This document shows positions 1 to 14,839 of a stretch of DNA of 64,000 bases, one piece after another. The notes under the pieces were generated by a model. The model was not told the DNA's origin, did not search any database, and saw nothing but the letters and a program-made list of their open reading frames with translations. The DNA comes from Ficedula albicollis (taxonomy: Eukaryota; Chordata; Aves; Passeriformes; Muscicapidae): assembly GCF_000247815.1 (NCBI RefSeq), contig NC_021692.1, positions 6,754,198 through 6,818,197 of the forward strand, read 5' to 3'. Numbering within the stretch: position 1 is the stretch's first letter; each line of letters begins with the position of its first letter. Position numbers and translations under genes: made by a program.

Positions 1-435
1 AGGTGTCTGAGGGACACACAGAGGGACACACAATTCCAGGACTGGGAATTGCTGCTGCCCAGGGCTCACACTGGCACCACATGATGATCAGCAAGAAACT
101 TTAGCCGAGCTGATTTAGACACACCAGCCACGTGCCCAGGGCAGCCAGCACCTATGCCCTGGGCTGTGCTCCCAGAGCCAGGGCAGGATGCTCAGAGCTC
201 ACATGGCAAGCAGCAGTGACCAAAATTACCCCTGTCCTACCCTCCTACCCCCATTTCCCATGGGATTGAGCCTGCTGACAGATCTCTTCCCACAGACTGA
301 CCAGAGTGAGGCCAAAACCCAGAACCTGGCTACCACCCCCTGCCAAACCCCATCCCCTCAGCAGATCCCTGGGGTTATTCCCCCCCAGACAGAGCAGGAA
401 GAGCTTTGCTGCACCCAGCGCCAGCGGGGCCTCAC
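1..435. other. KLHL17 intron (left edge)
   Basis: Downstream of the last visible KLHL17 exon. I see no further Kelch exon, RNA gene or repeat in this stretch. Confidence 0.6.
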
Positions 436-657
436 CTGTTTAAGGGGCAGCAACATGAACTCCTCAGTCTTGGACACCTCCACGAAGTGCTGGAGGACGT
501 ACTTGTGGGCAGACTTGAGGAGGTCGCTGCAGGAGTGGGTGTCAGCAAAGCCCCGGATGCCCAGGCAGTTGGAGGGGTCGAGCTGGCTCAGCAGGAACTT
601 GCAGCAAGCGTCCCTCACACCATTGAGCTGAAGCAGGCTGGCAGCAGGAAGGAGGGT
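436..657 (-). CDS. KLHL17: KLHL17 exon, BTB end and start of BACK
   Basis: 222 bp, exactly 74 codons, flanked by acceptor gccag and donor GTGAGG. Encodes [20 protein letters not shown] through [10 protein letters not shown]. It contains the BACK-domain signature [20 protein letters not shown]. The next expected exon (VLELVSSD...) is not in the window. Confidence 0.95.
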
Positions 658-3041
658 CTGGCACAGTGGGAAGGAAGGGGGGGGGAAGAGGGAGTTTGCA
701 GCAAGGAAATGTTTTTTTTCACCCTCGTCCCAGAGCACCTCCAGGCACAGAAGCACAGAAAGGAGAGAGCGCTCCTGTTTTTAAGGTTTTTAAGGTAAAG
801 AACAGCAGGAAGGACACCTGGAACACCCTGGGAAGGGAAGCAGCTAAACTCCCTGACCACTGGCAGATCCAGCTGCCAGCACAGGAACAGCGCTGAGCAG
901 GAGGAGAGAGGAGAACCCAGGAGGCAAACGTGGCTTTGTGGAGAAGGGGGGTTTGGGGAGAAGCTCCTACCTGCACATTCCCCTCTCCCACCACGATCTC
1001 AGCCGTGTAGGCATACTGCACCAGCTGCTCCAGCGCCTGGGGGTCGATGTCATGCAGCGTCACATGGGTCTGGCGGCTCTCACTCATCTCATCTGGGGCA
1101 AAGGACACCAAAAATGAACAAAAAAAACCCTCAACAGGGCTGTTTCCCCCCAGGAACGAGCTGCATCCACCTCCACACCACAGCCCAGGGAGGTTTCCTG
1201 CCCAGCCCTAGGGATTGGGGACCAGGACTGGAAGAGGGACACCAGGATCCTGAGCAGGGAGCTGTGGGCAAAGGGAATCAGGGAAGGGAGGGAAATGGAG
1301 GATTTAACATGGAATGAGCTGCATCCACCTCCACACCACAGCCCAGGGAGGTTTTCTGTCCAGCTCTTAGCAAGGAGAAGCTGGAGGAATTGGAGGCCAG
1401 GACAGAAGGGGCAGCAGGATCCTGTGCAGAGAGCTGTGGGCAAAGGGAATTTGGGAAGGGAGAGAAATGGAGAATGTAACCATGCATGGAATGAGCTACA
1501 TCCACACCACAGCCCAGGGAGGTTTCCTGCCCAGCTCTAGGAAATGGGGACCAGGCTGGAAAGGGCACCAGGATCCTGAGCAGGGAGCTGCGAACAAAGG
1601 GAATCAGGGAAGGGAGTGAAATGGAGGATTTATCCATGCATGGAAACAAGTGGTTCATTTCTGGGAGGTTTCCTGCCCAGCTCTAGGGACTGGGACCAGA
1701 ACTACCAGGCTGGAAAGGGCACCAGGATCCTGAGCAGGGAGCTGCGAACAAAGGGAATTTGGGAAGGGAGTGAAATGGAGGATTTAACCATGCACAGAAC
1801 AAGTGGTTCATTTCTGGAAGGTTTCCTGCCCAGCTCTAGGGATTGGGGACCAGGACTGGAAAGGGCACCAGGATCAGAACTGGAGGAGAGACACCAGGAT
1901 GCTGAGCAGGGAGCTGAGGGCAAACGGAATTTGGGAAGGAAGGGAAATGGAGGATTTAACCATGCACAGAACAAGTGGTTCATTTCTGGGAGGTTTCCTG
2001 CCCAGCTCTAGGGATTGGGGCCAGGACTGGAAAGGGCACCAGGATGGATGCTGAGCAGGGAGCTGAGGGCAAAGGGAATTTGGGAAGGGAGGGAAATGGA
2101 GGATTTATTCATGCATGGAAACAAGTGGTTCATTTCTGGGAGGTTTCCTGCCCAGCTCTAGGGATTGGGGACCAGGACTGGAAAGGGCACCAGGATGCTG
2201 AGCAGGGAGATGAGGGCAAAGAGAATTTGGGAAGGGAGGGAAATGGAGAATTTATTCATGCATGGAAGCAAGTGGTTAGTTTAGAAATGGAGGATTTATC
2301 CATGCATGGAATGAGCTACATCCACACCACAGCCCAGGGAGGTTTCCTGCCCAGCCCTAGGGATTGGGGACCAGGACTGGAAGAGGGACACCAGGATCCT
2401 GAGCAGGGAGCTGTGGGCAAAGGGAATCAGGGAAGGGAGGGAAATGGAGGATTTAACATGGAATGAGCTGCATCCACCTCCACACCACAGCCCAGGGAGG
2501 TTTTCTGTCCAGCTCTTAGCAAGGAGAAGCTGGAGGAATTGGAGGCCAGGACAGAAGGGGCAGCAGGATCCTGTGCAGAGAGCTGTGGGCAAAGGGAATT
2601 TGGGAAGGGATAGAAATGGAGGATTTATCCATGCATGGAATGAGCTACATCCAGGCCAGGTCTGCAGGACAGGGGACAGGATCCTGTGCAGCAGGGTGAC
2701 ACCAGGGCTCGGGCAGTGACACGAGGAGTAATCCCAGTACCGCTCACAGCAGCGACCCACGAAAGGAGCGGGGCAGCGGGAACAGGGCAGAGAGGGAGAA
2801 GGGCTGCCAGCCTGCCCCTGGGGAAGAGAGGACTCTACTTGCTTGTGAACATGGCGTGGAAGTAGGGGCTGCAGGAGGCCAGCACCACCTTGTGGGCCTT
2901 GATCTCCTTGGTGGCCACGTGCAGGACGATGTCGCAGAGCAGCCCCCGCTGCCGCATGCGGTTCATGCAGACGAAGGCGTCGTGGTAGTGGCGCTTGGAG
3001 TTGTGAGAGATGCTGTGCCCGTCGCGGTTCAGGAGCTGCAC
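436..3041 (-). CDS. KLHL17: KLHL17 (actinfilin), partial gene: BTB and start of BACK
   Basis: Three minus-strand exons (2843-3041, 971-1092, 436-657) join in frame and encode a BTB domain followed by the start of a BACK domain. Recognisable stretches are [59 protein letters not shown] and [20 protein letters not shown]; from memory of the family these are nearly identical to mammalian KLHL17. Known role: a brain-enriched BTB-Kelch protein that binds F-actin and acts as a Cullin-3 substrate adaptor, linked to turnover of the kainate receptor subunit GluR6. BTB contacts CUL3; the Kelch propeller, which binds substrate, is not in this window and must lie left of position 436. The start codon is inside the N gap 3042-3412: the first visible residues ([10 protein letters not shown]) are only a few residues after an internal Met in the mammalian protein. 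NOC2L lies upstream in divergent orientation, as in mammals. Confidence 0.93.
658..970. other. KLHL17 intron between the 971-1092 and 436-657 exons
   Basis: Short intron with a poly-T run near 713-720 and nothing else recognisable. Confidence 0.7.
971..1092 (-). CDS. KLHL17: KLHL17 exon, central BTB part
   Basis: Minus-strand acceptor ccccag before 1092 and donor GTAGGA after 971. Encodes (N)[18 protein letters not shown]...[20 protein letters not shown], the second half of the BTB fold. Starts with two bases completing an Asn codon and ends on a codon boundary. Confidence 0.95.
1140..2665 (+). repeat. Minisatellite of about 150-170 bp units in a KLHL17 intron
   Basis: About nine or ten imperfect tandem units. 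Each carries the landmarks GGAGGTTTCCTGCCCAGC, CACCAGGAT(CCT/GCT)GAGCAGGGAGCTG, GGGAAGGGAGGGAAATGGAG and often CCATGCATGGAA. Two sub-variants alternate: one with CATCCACCTCCACACCACAG, one with AACAAGTGGTTCATTTCTGG. The block near 1160-1450 recurs nearly verbatim near 2320-2610, indicating a segmental internal duplication of several units. The frames are open in places but have no coding character. Confidence 0.9.
2843..3041 (-). CDS. KLHL17: KLHL17 exon, N-terminal BTB part (5' end in N gap)
   Basis: Reads [20 protein letters not shown] onward to FHAMFT plus one base, 66 codons and 1 nt. The donor that keeps the frame and restores the family sequence (FTNEMSES) is a GC donor, A|GCAAGT, at 2841-2842; the GT three bases further in gives a frameshift and an immediate stop. 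The 5' side runs into Ns. Confidence 0.9.
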
Positions 3042-3412
3042 NNNNNNNNNNNNNNNNNNNNNNNNNNNNNNNNNNNNNNNNNNNNNNNNNNNNNNNNNNN
3101 NNNNNNNNNNNNNNNNNNNNNNNNNNNNNNNNNNNNNNNNNNNNNNNNNNNNNNNNNNNNNNNNNNNNNNNNNNNNNNNNNNNNNNNNNNNNNNNNNNNN
3201 NNNNNNNNNNNNNNNNNNNNNNNNNNNNNNNNNNNNNNNNNNNNNNNNNNNNNNNNNNNNNNNNNNNNNNNNNNNNNNNNNNNNNNNNNNNNNNNNNNNN
3301 NNNNNNNNNNNNNNNNNNNNNNNNNNNNNNNNNNNNNNNNNNNNNNNNNNNNNNNNNNNNNNNNNNNNNNNNNNNNNNNNNNNNNNNNNNNNNNNNNNNN
3401 NNNNNNNNNNNN
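3042..3412. other. Assembly gap (371 N)
   Basis: Run of N immediately upstream of the first visible KLHL17 exon. It probably holds the KLHL17 start codon and possibly its 5' UTR or first exon. Confidence 0.98.
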
Positions 3413-4700
3413 TCCCAAGGACTGCAGGGGAAAGCATCAGGAAAAATCCAGGGGAAACTCAGCCTAACAGACCAGAAAAGTCCCTGGAAGTTCACACTAA
3501 GAAAAATGAAAAATCCCCCAAGAATCAAACTGAAAATGACCCGAAGATGCCCAAAAGTTGCACTGGAACACCCCAAAGATGTCAAAACTCCAGGTGTTAT
3601 TGGGAAAAACATCTGGAAAAGCTCTGCCTTAAAAACAGGAAAAAAATCCTTTAAAATTCGCGCCGAGGAACACAAAAATCCACAAGAAATTGCACCAAAA
3701 AAAATGGCCAGAAAAACTCCTAATATCTGCCCCAAAACCCAGTGAGAGTCCAGGGATTTCTAAGGAAAAAAAATGGAAAATTGGTGGGCAAATTTCCAGA
3801 GGGTATGCGACTTAAAATGGCCCAAACACCCCTAAAATGGCACAAAAAATGGCCCAAAAACGCCTGGAATCTGTACAAAACCACCTAAAATCTATGAAAA
3901 TCCTATGGATTGCTGGGAAAAGCATCAGGAAAAATCCAGGGAAAATTCAGCCTAACGAATTTGCACTAAGAGATGCAAAAGTCCCCTAAAAATTGATATG
4001 AAAATGGCTAGAAATAGTCCTAAATCGACACTGAAACACCCCAAACAGCTCAAAATTCCAAGCATTATTGGGAAAAAAATCAGGAAAAATCCAGGATAAA
4101 TTCAGCCTTAACAACCCAGGAAAATGCCTAAAAATTCGCACTAAGAAACGCAAAAATCCCCCAGAAATTGCACCAAAAATGGCCAGAAAAACTCCTAATA
4201 TTGGCACTAAAAAACCAAACATGGCCCCAAAATCCAGTGAGAGTCCAGGAATTTCTGAGGAAAAAAACTGGGGAAGTGAGTGGGCAAAATATCTGGAGGA
4301 AAGGCAACTTAGAACAGCCCAAAAAGCCTGAAAATCACATGAACAATGGCCCAAAAACTCCTGAAATCCATACTAAAACACCTAAACTCTGCCACAATCC
4401 CAATGATTGCTGGGAAAAGCACCAGGGAAAAATCCCAGGAAAAACTCGGCATGAAAACCTAGAAAAATGCCCAAAAATTCACACGAAGAAACACAAAAAT
4501 CCACAAGAAATTGCACAAAAAAAAAAACAAAAACCACAAGAAATTGCACAAAAAAAAAAAAAATGGCCAGGAAAAAAATCCTAAAATCTCCACTAAAAAA
4601 ACCGAAACGGCCCCAAAATCCACTGAGAGTCCAGAGATTTCAAAGGAAAAGACTGAGAAAATGAGTGGGCAAAGTGCTGACAGCAAAATGGCATTTGGTT
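3413..4700 (+). repeat. A-rich degenerate tandem repeat
   Basis: Repeated phrases such as CTGGGAAAAGCATCAGGAAAA, AAATTGCACCAAAAATGGCC, AAAACTCCTAATAT and CCCAAAATCCAGTGAGAGTC recur with roughly 300-500 bp spacing at 3420, 3700, 3905, 4070, 4170, 4420 and 4510. Strand-asymmetric (A-rich on plus). It looks like a diverged satellite-like array, not a gene; the family is not recognised. Confidence 0.7.
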
Positions 4701-4712
4701 CAAACAAAGAGG

Positions 4713-4895
4713 GGGAGTTTGGGTTCAATTTTTCCTCCTGGGAGGGTGGAATGGAATTCCCATGAAGCTGTGGATCCCTGGAAGTGTCCCAGGCCAGGCT
4801 GGATGGAGCTCAGAGCTCCCTGGGATGCTGAAGCTGCCCCTGCCCACGGAACCAGAGGATTTTCACAATCCCTCCCAACCCAAACCATCCAGTGC
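4713..4895 (+). mobile_element. CR1 LINE 3'-end fragment
   Basis: Contains the CR1 tail phrases 'ggagggtggaatggaattccc', 'tgtcccaggccaggctggat' and 'ctcccaacccaaaccatccag' in order, in sense orientation and diverged. CR1 is the dominant bird LINE. Confidence 0.75.
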
Positions 4896-5616
4896 TTCTA
4901 GGAAACCAAAACCTGCCTGATCAAGGAACGTTTTATTCACGCAGAGATTTCCTCCCCCCGGTGCTGTTTGCATCCAGGCTGCTCTGCAAGGCCTTTGGAG
5001 AGAGCCAGGGATGGGGAGGGGATGGCTGGGCAGCAGGAGGAAGGAGGGGGAGGCAGCAGCAGGGAAAAAGGCAGCTGGAATCAAAGCCGAGCTGCCCCCG
5101 CATCCCTGCGGCGAGAGAATCCCCTCAGCTCCTCGCACACCTCCACATCAGCCCTGCTGAGCCTAAAAATAGCAGCCCAGCATCCTGTGCCTGCTCAGCC
5201 AGGGATGCAGGCAGCTCTTCCCTCTTTGAAGAGCAGTTGTAGCACGTACGAGAGTCTGGGGGAGGAAAGGAAAGATGAATAAACATGTTTCCTGCAGAGG
5301 GAGAAGCCTGCCGTGCCCTTTGCCGTTTGCTGCCGGAGTGCTGCTGTCCCTGGCAGGCAGGGACAGGGCAGAGCAGCTGGTGCTTCCCAGGATGTCACCT
5401 GCCCACGGCACAGGGAGCAGCCCCCGAGCGTGGTGTGGTCCTGCCACACCCCAGTCCGGGGAGCTGCAGCATCCCAGGACACGCCACCTCCTAATTCACA
5501 CCTGCAGGACGAGATGTCCACAGAGAGGAGGGGTTTCATTATCAGCATCCCCACCTGGGCTCCAGAGGGTCAGGGTTAAGATCCAGAGGGGCAGAGCTCA
5601 GCTCCAGTGACACTGT
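4896..5616. other. Intergenic sequence, no gene seen
   Basis: No exon with family similarity. An AATAAA occurs near 5278, with no transcript structure to attach it to. Confidence 0.6.
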
Positions 5617-7085
<1,469 letters not shown>

Positions 7086-7481
7086 TCCACCCCACAAGAA
7101 CTGGTTCCCACCAGAGCTCTCCAGCTTTAAGGGGTCAGGACAAAGCCAGTGTGCAGAGAGGGGCTGGAACACCCCAGTGCTGAGCCCCCCACCCCGCTGG
7201 CAGCTCGGAATAGCCCTCATTTCCTTGCTCAGGCTTCATTCCCAGGAAATGAGGGTCTGTGGGCTGTGATGAATGGGGAGCCCTGCCTGCACCACGGCAG
7301 ACAGAGCAGCAGTGTCCAGAGCTCCAGAGGGGGGAGGAAGCACAAGCCCACGTTTGTGGGCAGCAGCAGCAGTGCACGTGTCCCCCATGGGCTGGGACGG
7401 ATGTGCTGCCTCCCTTGGAATAACTCTGAGGTTATGGCACAAAAAAAAAACAACCCCAAAAACCCAAAAAAAAAAAAAAAA

Positions 7482-9002
<1,521 letters not shown>

Positions 9003-9031
<29 letters not shown>
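9003..9031 (+). repeat. Poly-T run
   Basis: About 29 consecutive T. Could be the reversed tail of a retroposed sequence, but no element body is recognisable beside it. Confidence 0.8.
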
Positions 9032-9035
<4 letters not shown>

Positions 9036-9450
9036 GAATTAGGCATAACTGACACGCACTGAATCCTCCTGTCTAGACATCTGCAGAGAAGTGACAAGCT
9101 GCCAGGGAGGATGTGGAGCCTCGGCAAGGGGGTGGGGAGGACAGGGAAAAGCTGCACTCAGCTGCCAGCTCCAGGCACACAGACAGTGCTGGCTCCAGGC
9201 AAGGAGGACACTCAGCACCCTGAGCTCAGCAGAGCCTCTCAGCCCCTCCCTGGGCTGGCAGCAGGCTGGAGGTCTCTCCTAATTAAAGCCTCGCTCATTA
9301 CTCATGGGGAGTCTGGTTTGGAAGCTCCAAGTCACTCTCAAGTCACTCCCAAAAAGTGAGAGGCAGAGCCTCAATGCCCTGGGACATTTTCACATCTCAC
9401 AGGGATGAAGGGCACCCTCATCTCAACCTCCTCCTCACCTCCCAGGGCAG

Positions 9451-11008
9451 CAGAGCCCTCCAAACTGCTCCTTCAGACCCCTCCAAACTGTTCCCTCAGA
9501 CCCCTCCAAACTGCTCCCTCAGACCCCTCCAAACTGTTCAGTCAGACCCCTCCAAACTGCTCCCTCAGACCCCTCCAAACTGTTCAGTCAGACCCCTCCA
9601 AACTGCTCCCTCAGACCCCTCCAAACTGTTCAGTCAGACCCCTCCAAACTGCTCCCTCAGACCCCTCCAAACTGTTCAGTCAGACCCCTCCAAACTGCTC
9701 CCTCAGACCCCTCCAAACTGTTCAGTCAGACCCCTCCAAACTGCTCCCTCAGACCCCTCCAAACTGTTCAGTCAGACCCCTCCAAACTGCTCCCTCAGAC
9801 CCCTCCAAACTGTTCAGTCAGACCCCTCCAAACTGCTCCCTCAGACCCCTCCAAACTGTTCAGTCAGACCCCTCCAAACTGCTCCCTCAGACCCCTCCAA
9901 ACTGTTCAGTCAGACCCCTCCAAACTGCTCCCTCAGACCCCTCCAAACTGTTCAGTCAGACCCCTCCAAACTGCTCCCTCAGACCCCTCCAAACTGTTCA
10001 GTCAGACCCCTCCAAACTGCTCCCTCAGACCCCTCCAAACTGTTCAGTCAGACCCCTCCAAACTGCTCCCTCAGACCCCTCCAAACTGTTCAGTCAGACC
10101 CCTCCAAACTGCTCCCTCAGACCCCTCCAAACTGTTCAGTCAGACCCCTCCAAACTGCTCCCTCAGACCCCTCCAAACTGTTCAGTCAGACCCCTCCAAA
10201 CTGCTCCCTCAGACCCCTCCAAACTGTTCAGTCAGACCCCTCCAAACTGCTCCCTCAGACCCCTCCAAACTGTTCAGTCAGACCCCTCCAAACTGCTCCC
10301 TCAGACCCCTCCAAACTGTTCAGTCAGACCCCTCCAAACTGCTCCCTCAGACCCCTCCAAACTGTTCAGTCAGACCCCTCCAAACTGCTCCCTCAGACCC
10401 CTCCAAACTGTTCAGTCAGACCCCTCCAAACTGCTCCCTCAGACCCCTCCAAACTGTTCAGTCAGACCCCTCCAAACTGCTCCCTCAGACCCCTCCAAAC
10501 TGTTCAGTCAGACCCCTCCAAACTGCTCCCTCAGACCCCTCCAAACTGTTCAGTCAGACCCCTCCAAACTGCTCCCTCAGACCCCTCCAAACTGTTCAGT
10601 CAGACCCCTCCAAACTGCTCCCTCAGACCCCTCCAAACTGTTCAGTCAGACCCCTCCAAACTGCTCCCTCAGACCCCTCCAAACTGTTCAGTCAGACCCC
10701 TCCAAACTGCTCCCTCAGACCCCTCCAAACTGTTCAGTCAGACCCCTCCAAACTGCTCCCTCAGACCCCTCCAAACTGTTCAGTCAGACCCCTCCAAACT
10801 GCTCCCTCAGACCCCTCCAAACTGTTCAGTCAGACCCCTCCAAACTGCTCCCTCAGACCCCTCCAAACTGTTCAGTCAGACCCCTCCAAACTGCTCCCTC
10901 AGACCCCTCCAAACTGTTCAGTCAGACCCCTCCAAACTGCTCCCTCAGACCCCTCCAAACTGTTCAGTCAGACCCCTCCAAACTGCTCCCTCAGACCCCT
11001 CCAAACTC
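9451..11008 (+). repeat. 46-bp dimeric minisatellite (two 23-mers)
   Basis: Alternation of two 23-mers that share CAGACCCCTCCAAACTG and differ only in the linker (CTCCCT versus TTCAGT). This gives a 46-bp higher-order unit repeated about 33 times with almost no divergence after the first few units (9451-9540 are variants). Neither strand shows splice-site or coding conservation. The three open plus frames are a by-product of a stop-free unit whose length is not divisible by three. Confidence 0.95.
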
Positions 11009-13795
11009 AGCTTTGGTCTCCCGTGCTTTGCACCTCCAAACAAGATTCCATGGTTGAGGGGTTCCTGCACCAATATTTGGGTCGTTTCCAAGCAATTGGG
11101 TGTGAGGGTCAGGACTGGAGGAGGTTTGGGGCTGCTGAACCCCCGGGTGAGGGAGAAGCAAGGAGTGGAAACGGATTCTTGCTTTGAGATGCTCAGCGAA
11201 ATGGGGATCCCACAGTCCAGCACAAAGCACTCAAAAACCTGGGCAAAGCCAGCCCTGTGGCTCTGAGAGGAGCTGGAAGTGTGGGTCATGCCCTGGCTCC
11301 CCTCCCAGTGTCCCCAGTGTCCCCAGCAGAGGAGCTCTGTGCCACCCCTGGCCACCCCGGTGCCAAACCTGCTCACACACAGCCTGTGCCAGGCCCACCC
11401 TGTGCAGCTCCTGCTCTCTGCTGGGCCAGAGTCTGTCCCCAGCTCATTTTCCAGACAGGTAAGCACGAGGGGAGAGCGTGGGAGGCAGCCTGGCCTGAGC
11501 ACAGCCACGCTCCTGGCTCCCAAACCTCTGCAGCATCCTTGCTCCAAGGAAGGGCTGTCCCCTTCACCTCACTGCTGTGGTGGCTCCAGGTGACAATGGG
11601 CCGGCTCAGAATGGGTCACCACTGCCCAGCAGCGCCCTGGTGTCACAGGACAGTGAGGAATTTGGGGACACTCATCAGGAGACTCCACTTGGCTTCAGAA
11701 GGGAAGGATAACTCCATGAGGTGAGGCAGCAGCAGCAGGGAAACAGGAAAAAGCACTCAGATCTGCTGGTGCAAACAAGCAAGAACATCTTTTACAGATG
11801 GGCAGGACTGAAATAATTCTGCTGTGTCCCCAAAGCAGGTGGGCATCGCCTGGCTCAGCCCTTCCAGGGCACCCACACCTTTCAGGGATGGTTCCCAAAT
11901 TCTCCTCCAGCCCCTCTGTGCCAGCACAGCTCTGAACAAGCTCTGAGCTTCTGTGGAGCGGTGGGAAAGTCTCCCCAGGTCAGGAAACAAAAGAATTCCC
12001 TCACATCTTCTGGCAAGCAGCAGCACAGGCCACATCCCCGCGCTCTGAGCTACGAGCAGCATGTGACAGCGTGGCCTTGAGCTGGCTGCCAAGGCCAGCA
12101 GGTCCCACGCCCTGGGAACTGCAGCTGGAGGAGCTCGAATTCCCGTCCCGGGGGAGCCACCTCCTTCAGGGATGGTTTGCAGCAGCCAGGCAGGGCAGAT
12201 GGAGCCTCCCAGCCCTGGGCTTTGGAGCAGGGCTCCAGCTCCTGTGCGCATCCACCAGGGCTTCAGAGGGGCTGCCGGAGTGTTGGAGCTGCTGAGGCTG
12301 AAATGCAGCAAAGCAAGGACTCAGAGCAGGCTCCTCACAGATCCTCAGCCTTCAGGGGATGCCTGCTTGGATTGCCACTCCACCTGCAGCCAGCCGGGCT
12401 GGCACGAGGCAGCAGGGGCAGATGGCCGCTGTCTGTGCTGGCAGGACAAAGGCGTCCCCAGTGCCACCCCCAGCGAGCTGGCCCCGGCTGGCAGAGGCAC
12501 CAGGGACCCTCCCAGCCCCCTGCCCTGCTCAGGAGAGCAGCTCCCTTCGGATGCTGGGCTCCAGAGCCGAGAGAGCAGGTGCCTGTTCTGCCTGCCAGCT
12601 CCTGGTGTGCCCTGAATTAGCTGCTCTTCGCTGTGATTCATTAATCACTCAGTGCTCAGGAAGGAAACTCGGATCTCTACACCAAACATCTCCCCAGTCT
12701 TACTCACTGCTGTGCTGAATAAAGGATTTCCAGCAGATGTTCCCGGGTCAGGAGAGAAACTCGGGGTGCGGGGGGAAGGGATTGCAGAGAGGGCTTTGCC
12801 TTGGCTGCAGGGATGAAAACCAAAAGGCCACTGGAGGCTCAGCGAGCCCCAAAACACCGGATTCGTAACAAACCAGCACCTCTTGGTGCTGAAGGCACCC
12901 AGAAACATCCACGTGTTGCTGAATCACTCCAGAATCACCTCCAGCAGTGCAGAGACCCCCAGAATAATGCTGTGGGACAGCAGGGAGTGAAAGGAGAGAG
13001 AGAGAGAGATGGAATCCTGCACAGAGACCCACTGAGGCAAGGGCACTGCTCCTGGGGGCTGGCACAGAAGGGATGGAGGAGGGAGAGTGCAGGGACAGCG
13101 CAGGGACAACGGGGACAGCGCAGGGACAGCACAGGGACAACGGGGACAGCAGCACCTTGTCCCTCCGGCCGAGTGCAGGGCTCTGCTCCCCGTTTGCTCA
13201 GCCAGCAGAACCAGCCCAGCCCGGCCCGAGCTGCCGGGACCAGCTCCAGCTGCAGCAGCAGCAGCGACGCTGTGGCTCAAGGAGAGCCCTCTGCCCTGGC
13301 AGCCACTGCAGAGGCCACGGAAAAGCTGCATCCCAACAAGTTTCCAGAAAAGCCGAGGTAAAGCTGCTTTCTCGCCGTGCCCTTCAGCTCGCCCGGCAGC
13401 GCCGGCACCGAGCCCCGTGTGCGGCACCGAGGGGACACGGGCGGGCCGGGCCAGCCCCGCTCTGCGGCGGCTTCTCCTCCCTTTTCCAGCGGGATGTCTC
13501 GCCAGGACTTGGCAGAGCACAGGGAGGAGGGCACAGGGATGCTGCCGGCCCCGGAGGTGATGCCGCGGTGCAGAGAGAGGCTGGGAAGGGCATCGGCTGT
13601 TCCAAACCTCCGCAGATACTCGGAAACGGCACCGGTGGTGCCAAAACCTTTGGGAACGGCGCCGGCGGTGGCCCCGGACGCGCTGCGTGGTACCCCGAAA
13701 GCAAACTTGCTCTCTGAGGAGGGATGCGCAGGAGGAGCGCCGGGAGGGATGGAGGGGCAGCTCCTCCGGGGGTCCCCCCATCACCCCCCGGTGAC
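11009..13795. other. Intergenic sequence, GC-rich toward the right
   Basis: Between the minisatellite and a C-rich repeat. Includes a short GA run near 12997-13010 and a GGGACAGCGCAGGGACA-type repeat at 13093-13150. From about 13190 to 13700 it is CpG-rich and could be part of a CpG island, but I found no exon resembling the KLHL17 N-terminus or any other known protein. Confidence 0.5.
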
Positions 13796-13941
13796 TTCTC
13801 TGCTGTGCCCCCATCTCTGCTGACCCCTCCACTCCTCCCCATCCCCGTGATCCCTCCGCTGTCCCCCCATCCCCGTGACCCCTCCGCTGTCCCTCCATCC
13901 CCGCTGTCCCCTCCGCTGTCCCCACATCCCCGCTGTCCCCA
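13796..13941 (+). repeat. Short C-rich tandem repeat
   Basis: Imperfect units built on CCATCCCCGTGACCCCTCCG and CTGTCCCC, running into the adjoining gap. Confidence 0.7.
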
Positions 13942-14000
13942 NNNNNNNNNNNNNNNNNNNNNNNNNNNNNNNNNNNNNNNNNNNNNNNNNNNNNNNNNNN
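13942..14000. other. Assembly gap (59 N)
   Basis: Run of N followed by eight A, one G and then poly-C. Confidence 0.98.
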
Positions 14001-14009
14001 AAAAAAAAG

Positions 14010-14715
<706 letters not shown>

Positions 14716-14839
14716 CAGTGATGTGTGGGTGTGGCTTGAAAGGGGTGTCCCGAAATATTTTAGGCAGGGAAAGACCTTTGGGATTATGGAGGCCTTTTTG
14801 GGACAGGTCCCCGCCTTGTCAGCAGCGCAGAGCGCTGAG

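Noticed and set aside
1..435. KLHL17 Kelch-repeat exons or the neighbouring PLEKHN1 gene at the left edge
   Set aside because: No Kelch motif (GG plus Y/W spacing) or other conserved exon is visible; these genes must lie outside the window.
2839..2840. Conventional GT donor for the KLHL17 exon
   Set aside because: Adds four bases, shifts the frame and creates an immediate stop; the GC donor restores the conserved sequence.
9451..11008. Regular repeats that could be mistaken for a CRISPR array
   Set aside because: There are no unique spacers; adjacent units are the repeat itself, and the window is vertebrate DNA.
9356..11266. 636-codon and 550-codon plus-strand frames over the 46-bp minisatellite
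   Set aside because: Produced by a stop-free tandem unit; no domain, no splice structure, and more than one frame is equally open.
12924..13925. Possible KLHL17 upstream coding exon in the GC-rich minus-strand frame
   Set aside because: No resemblance to the Pro-rich KLHL17 N-terminus and no convincing donor; open because of GC-rich composition.
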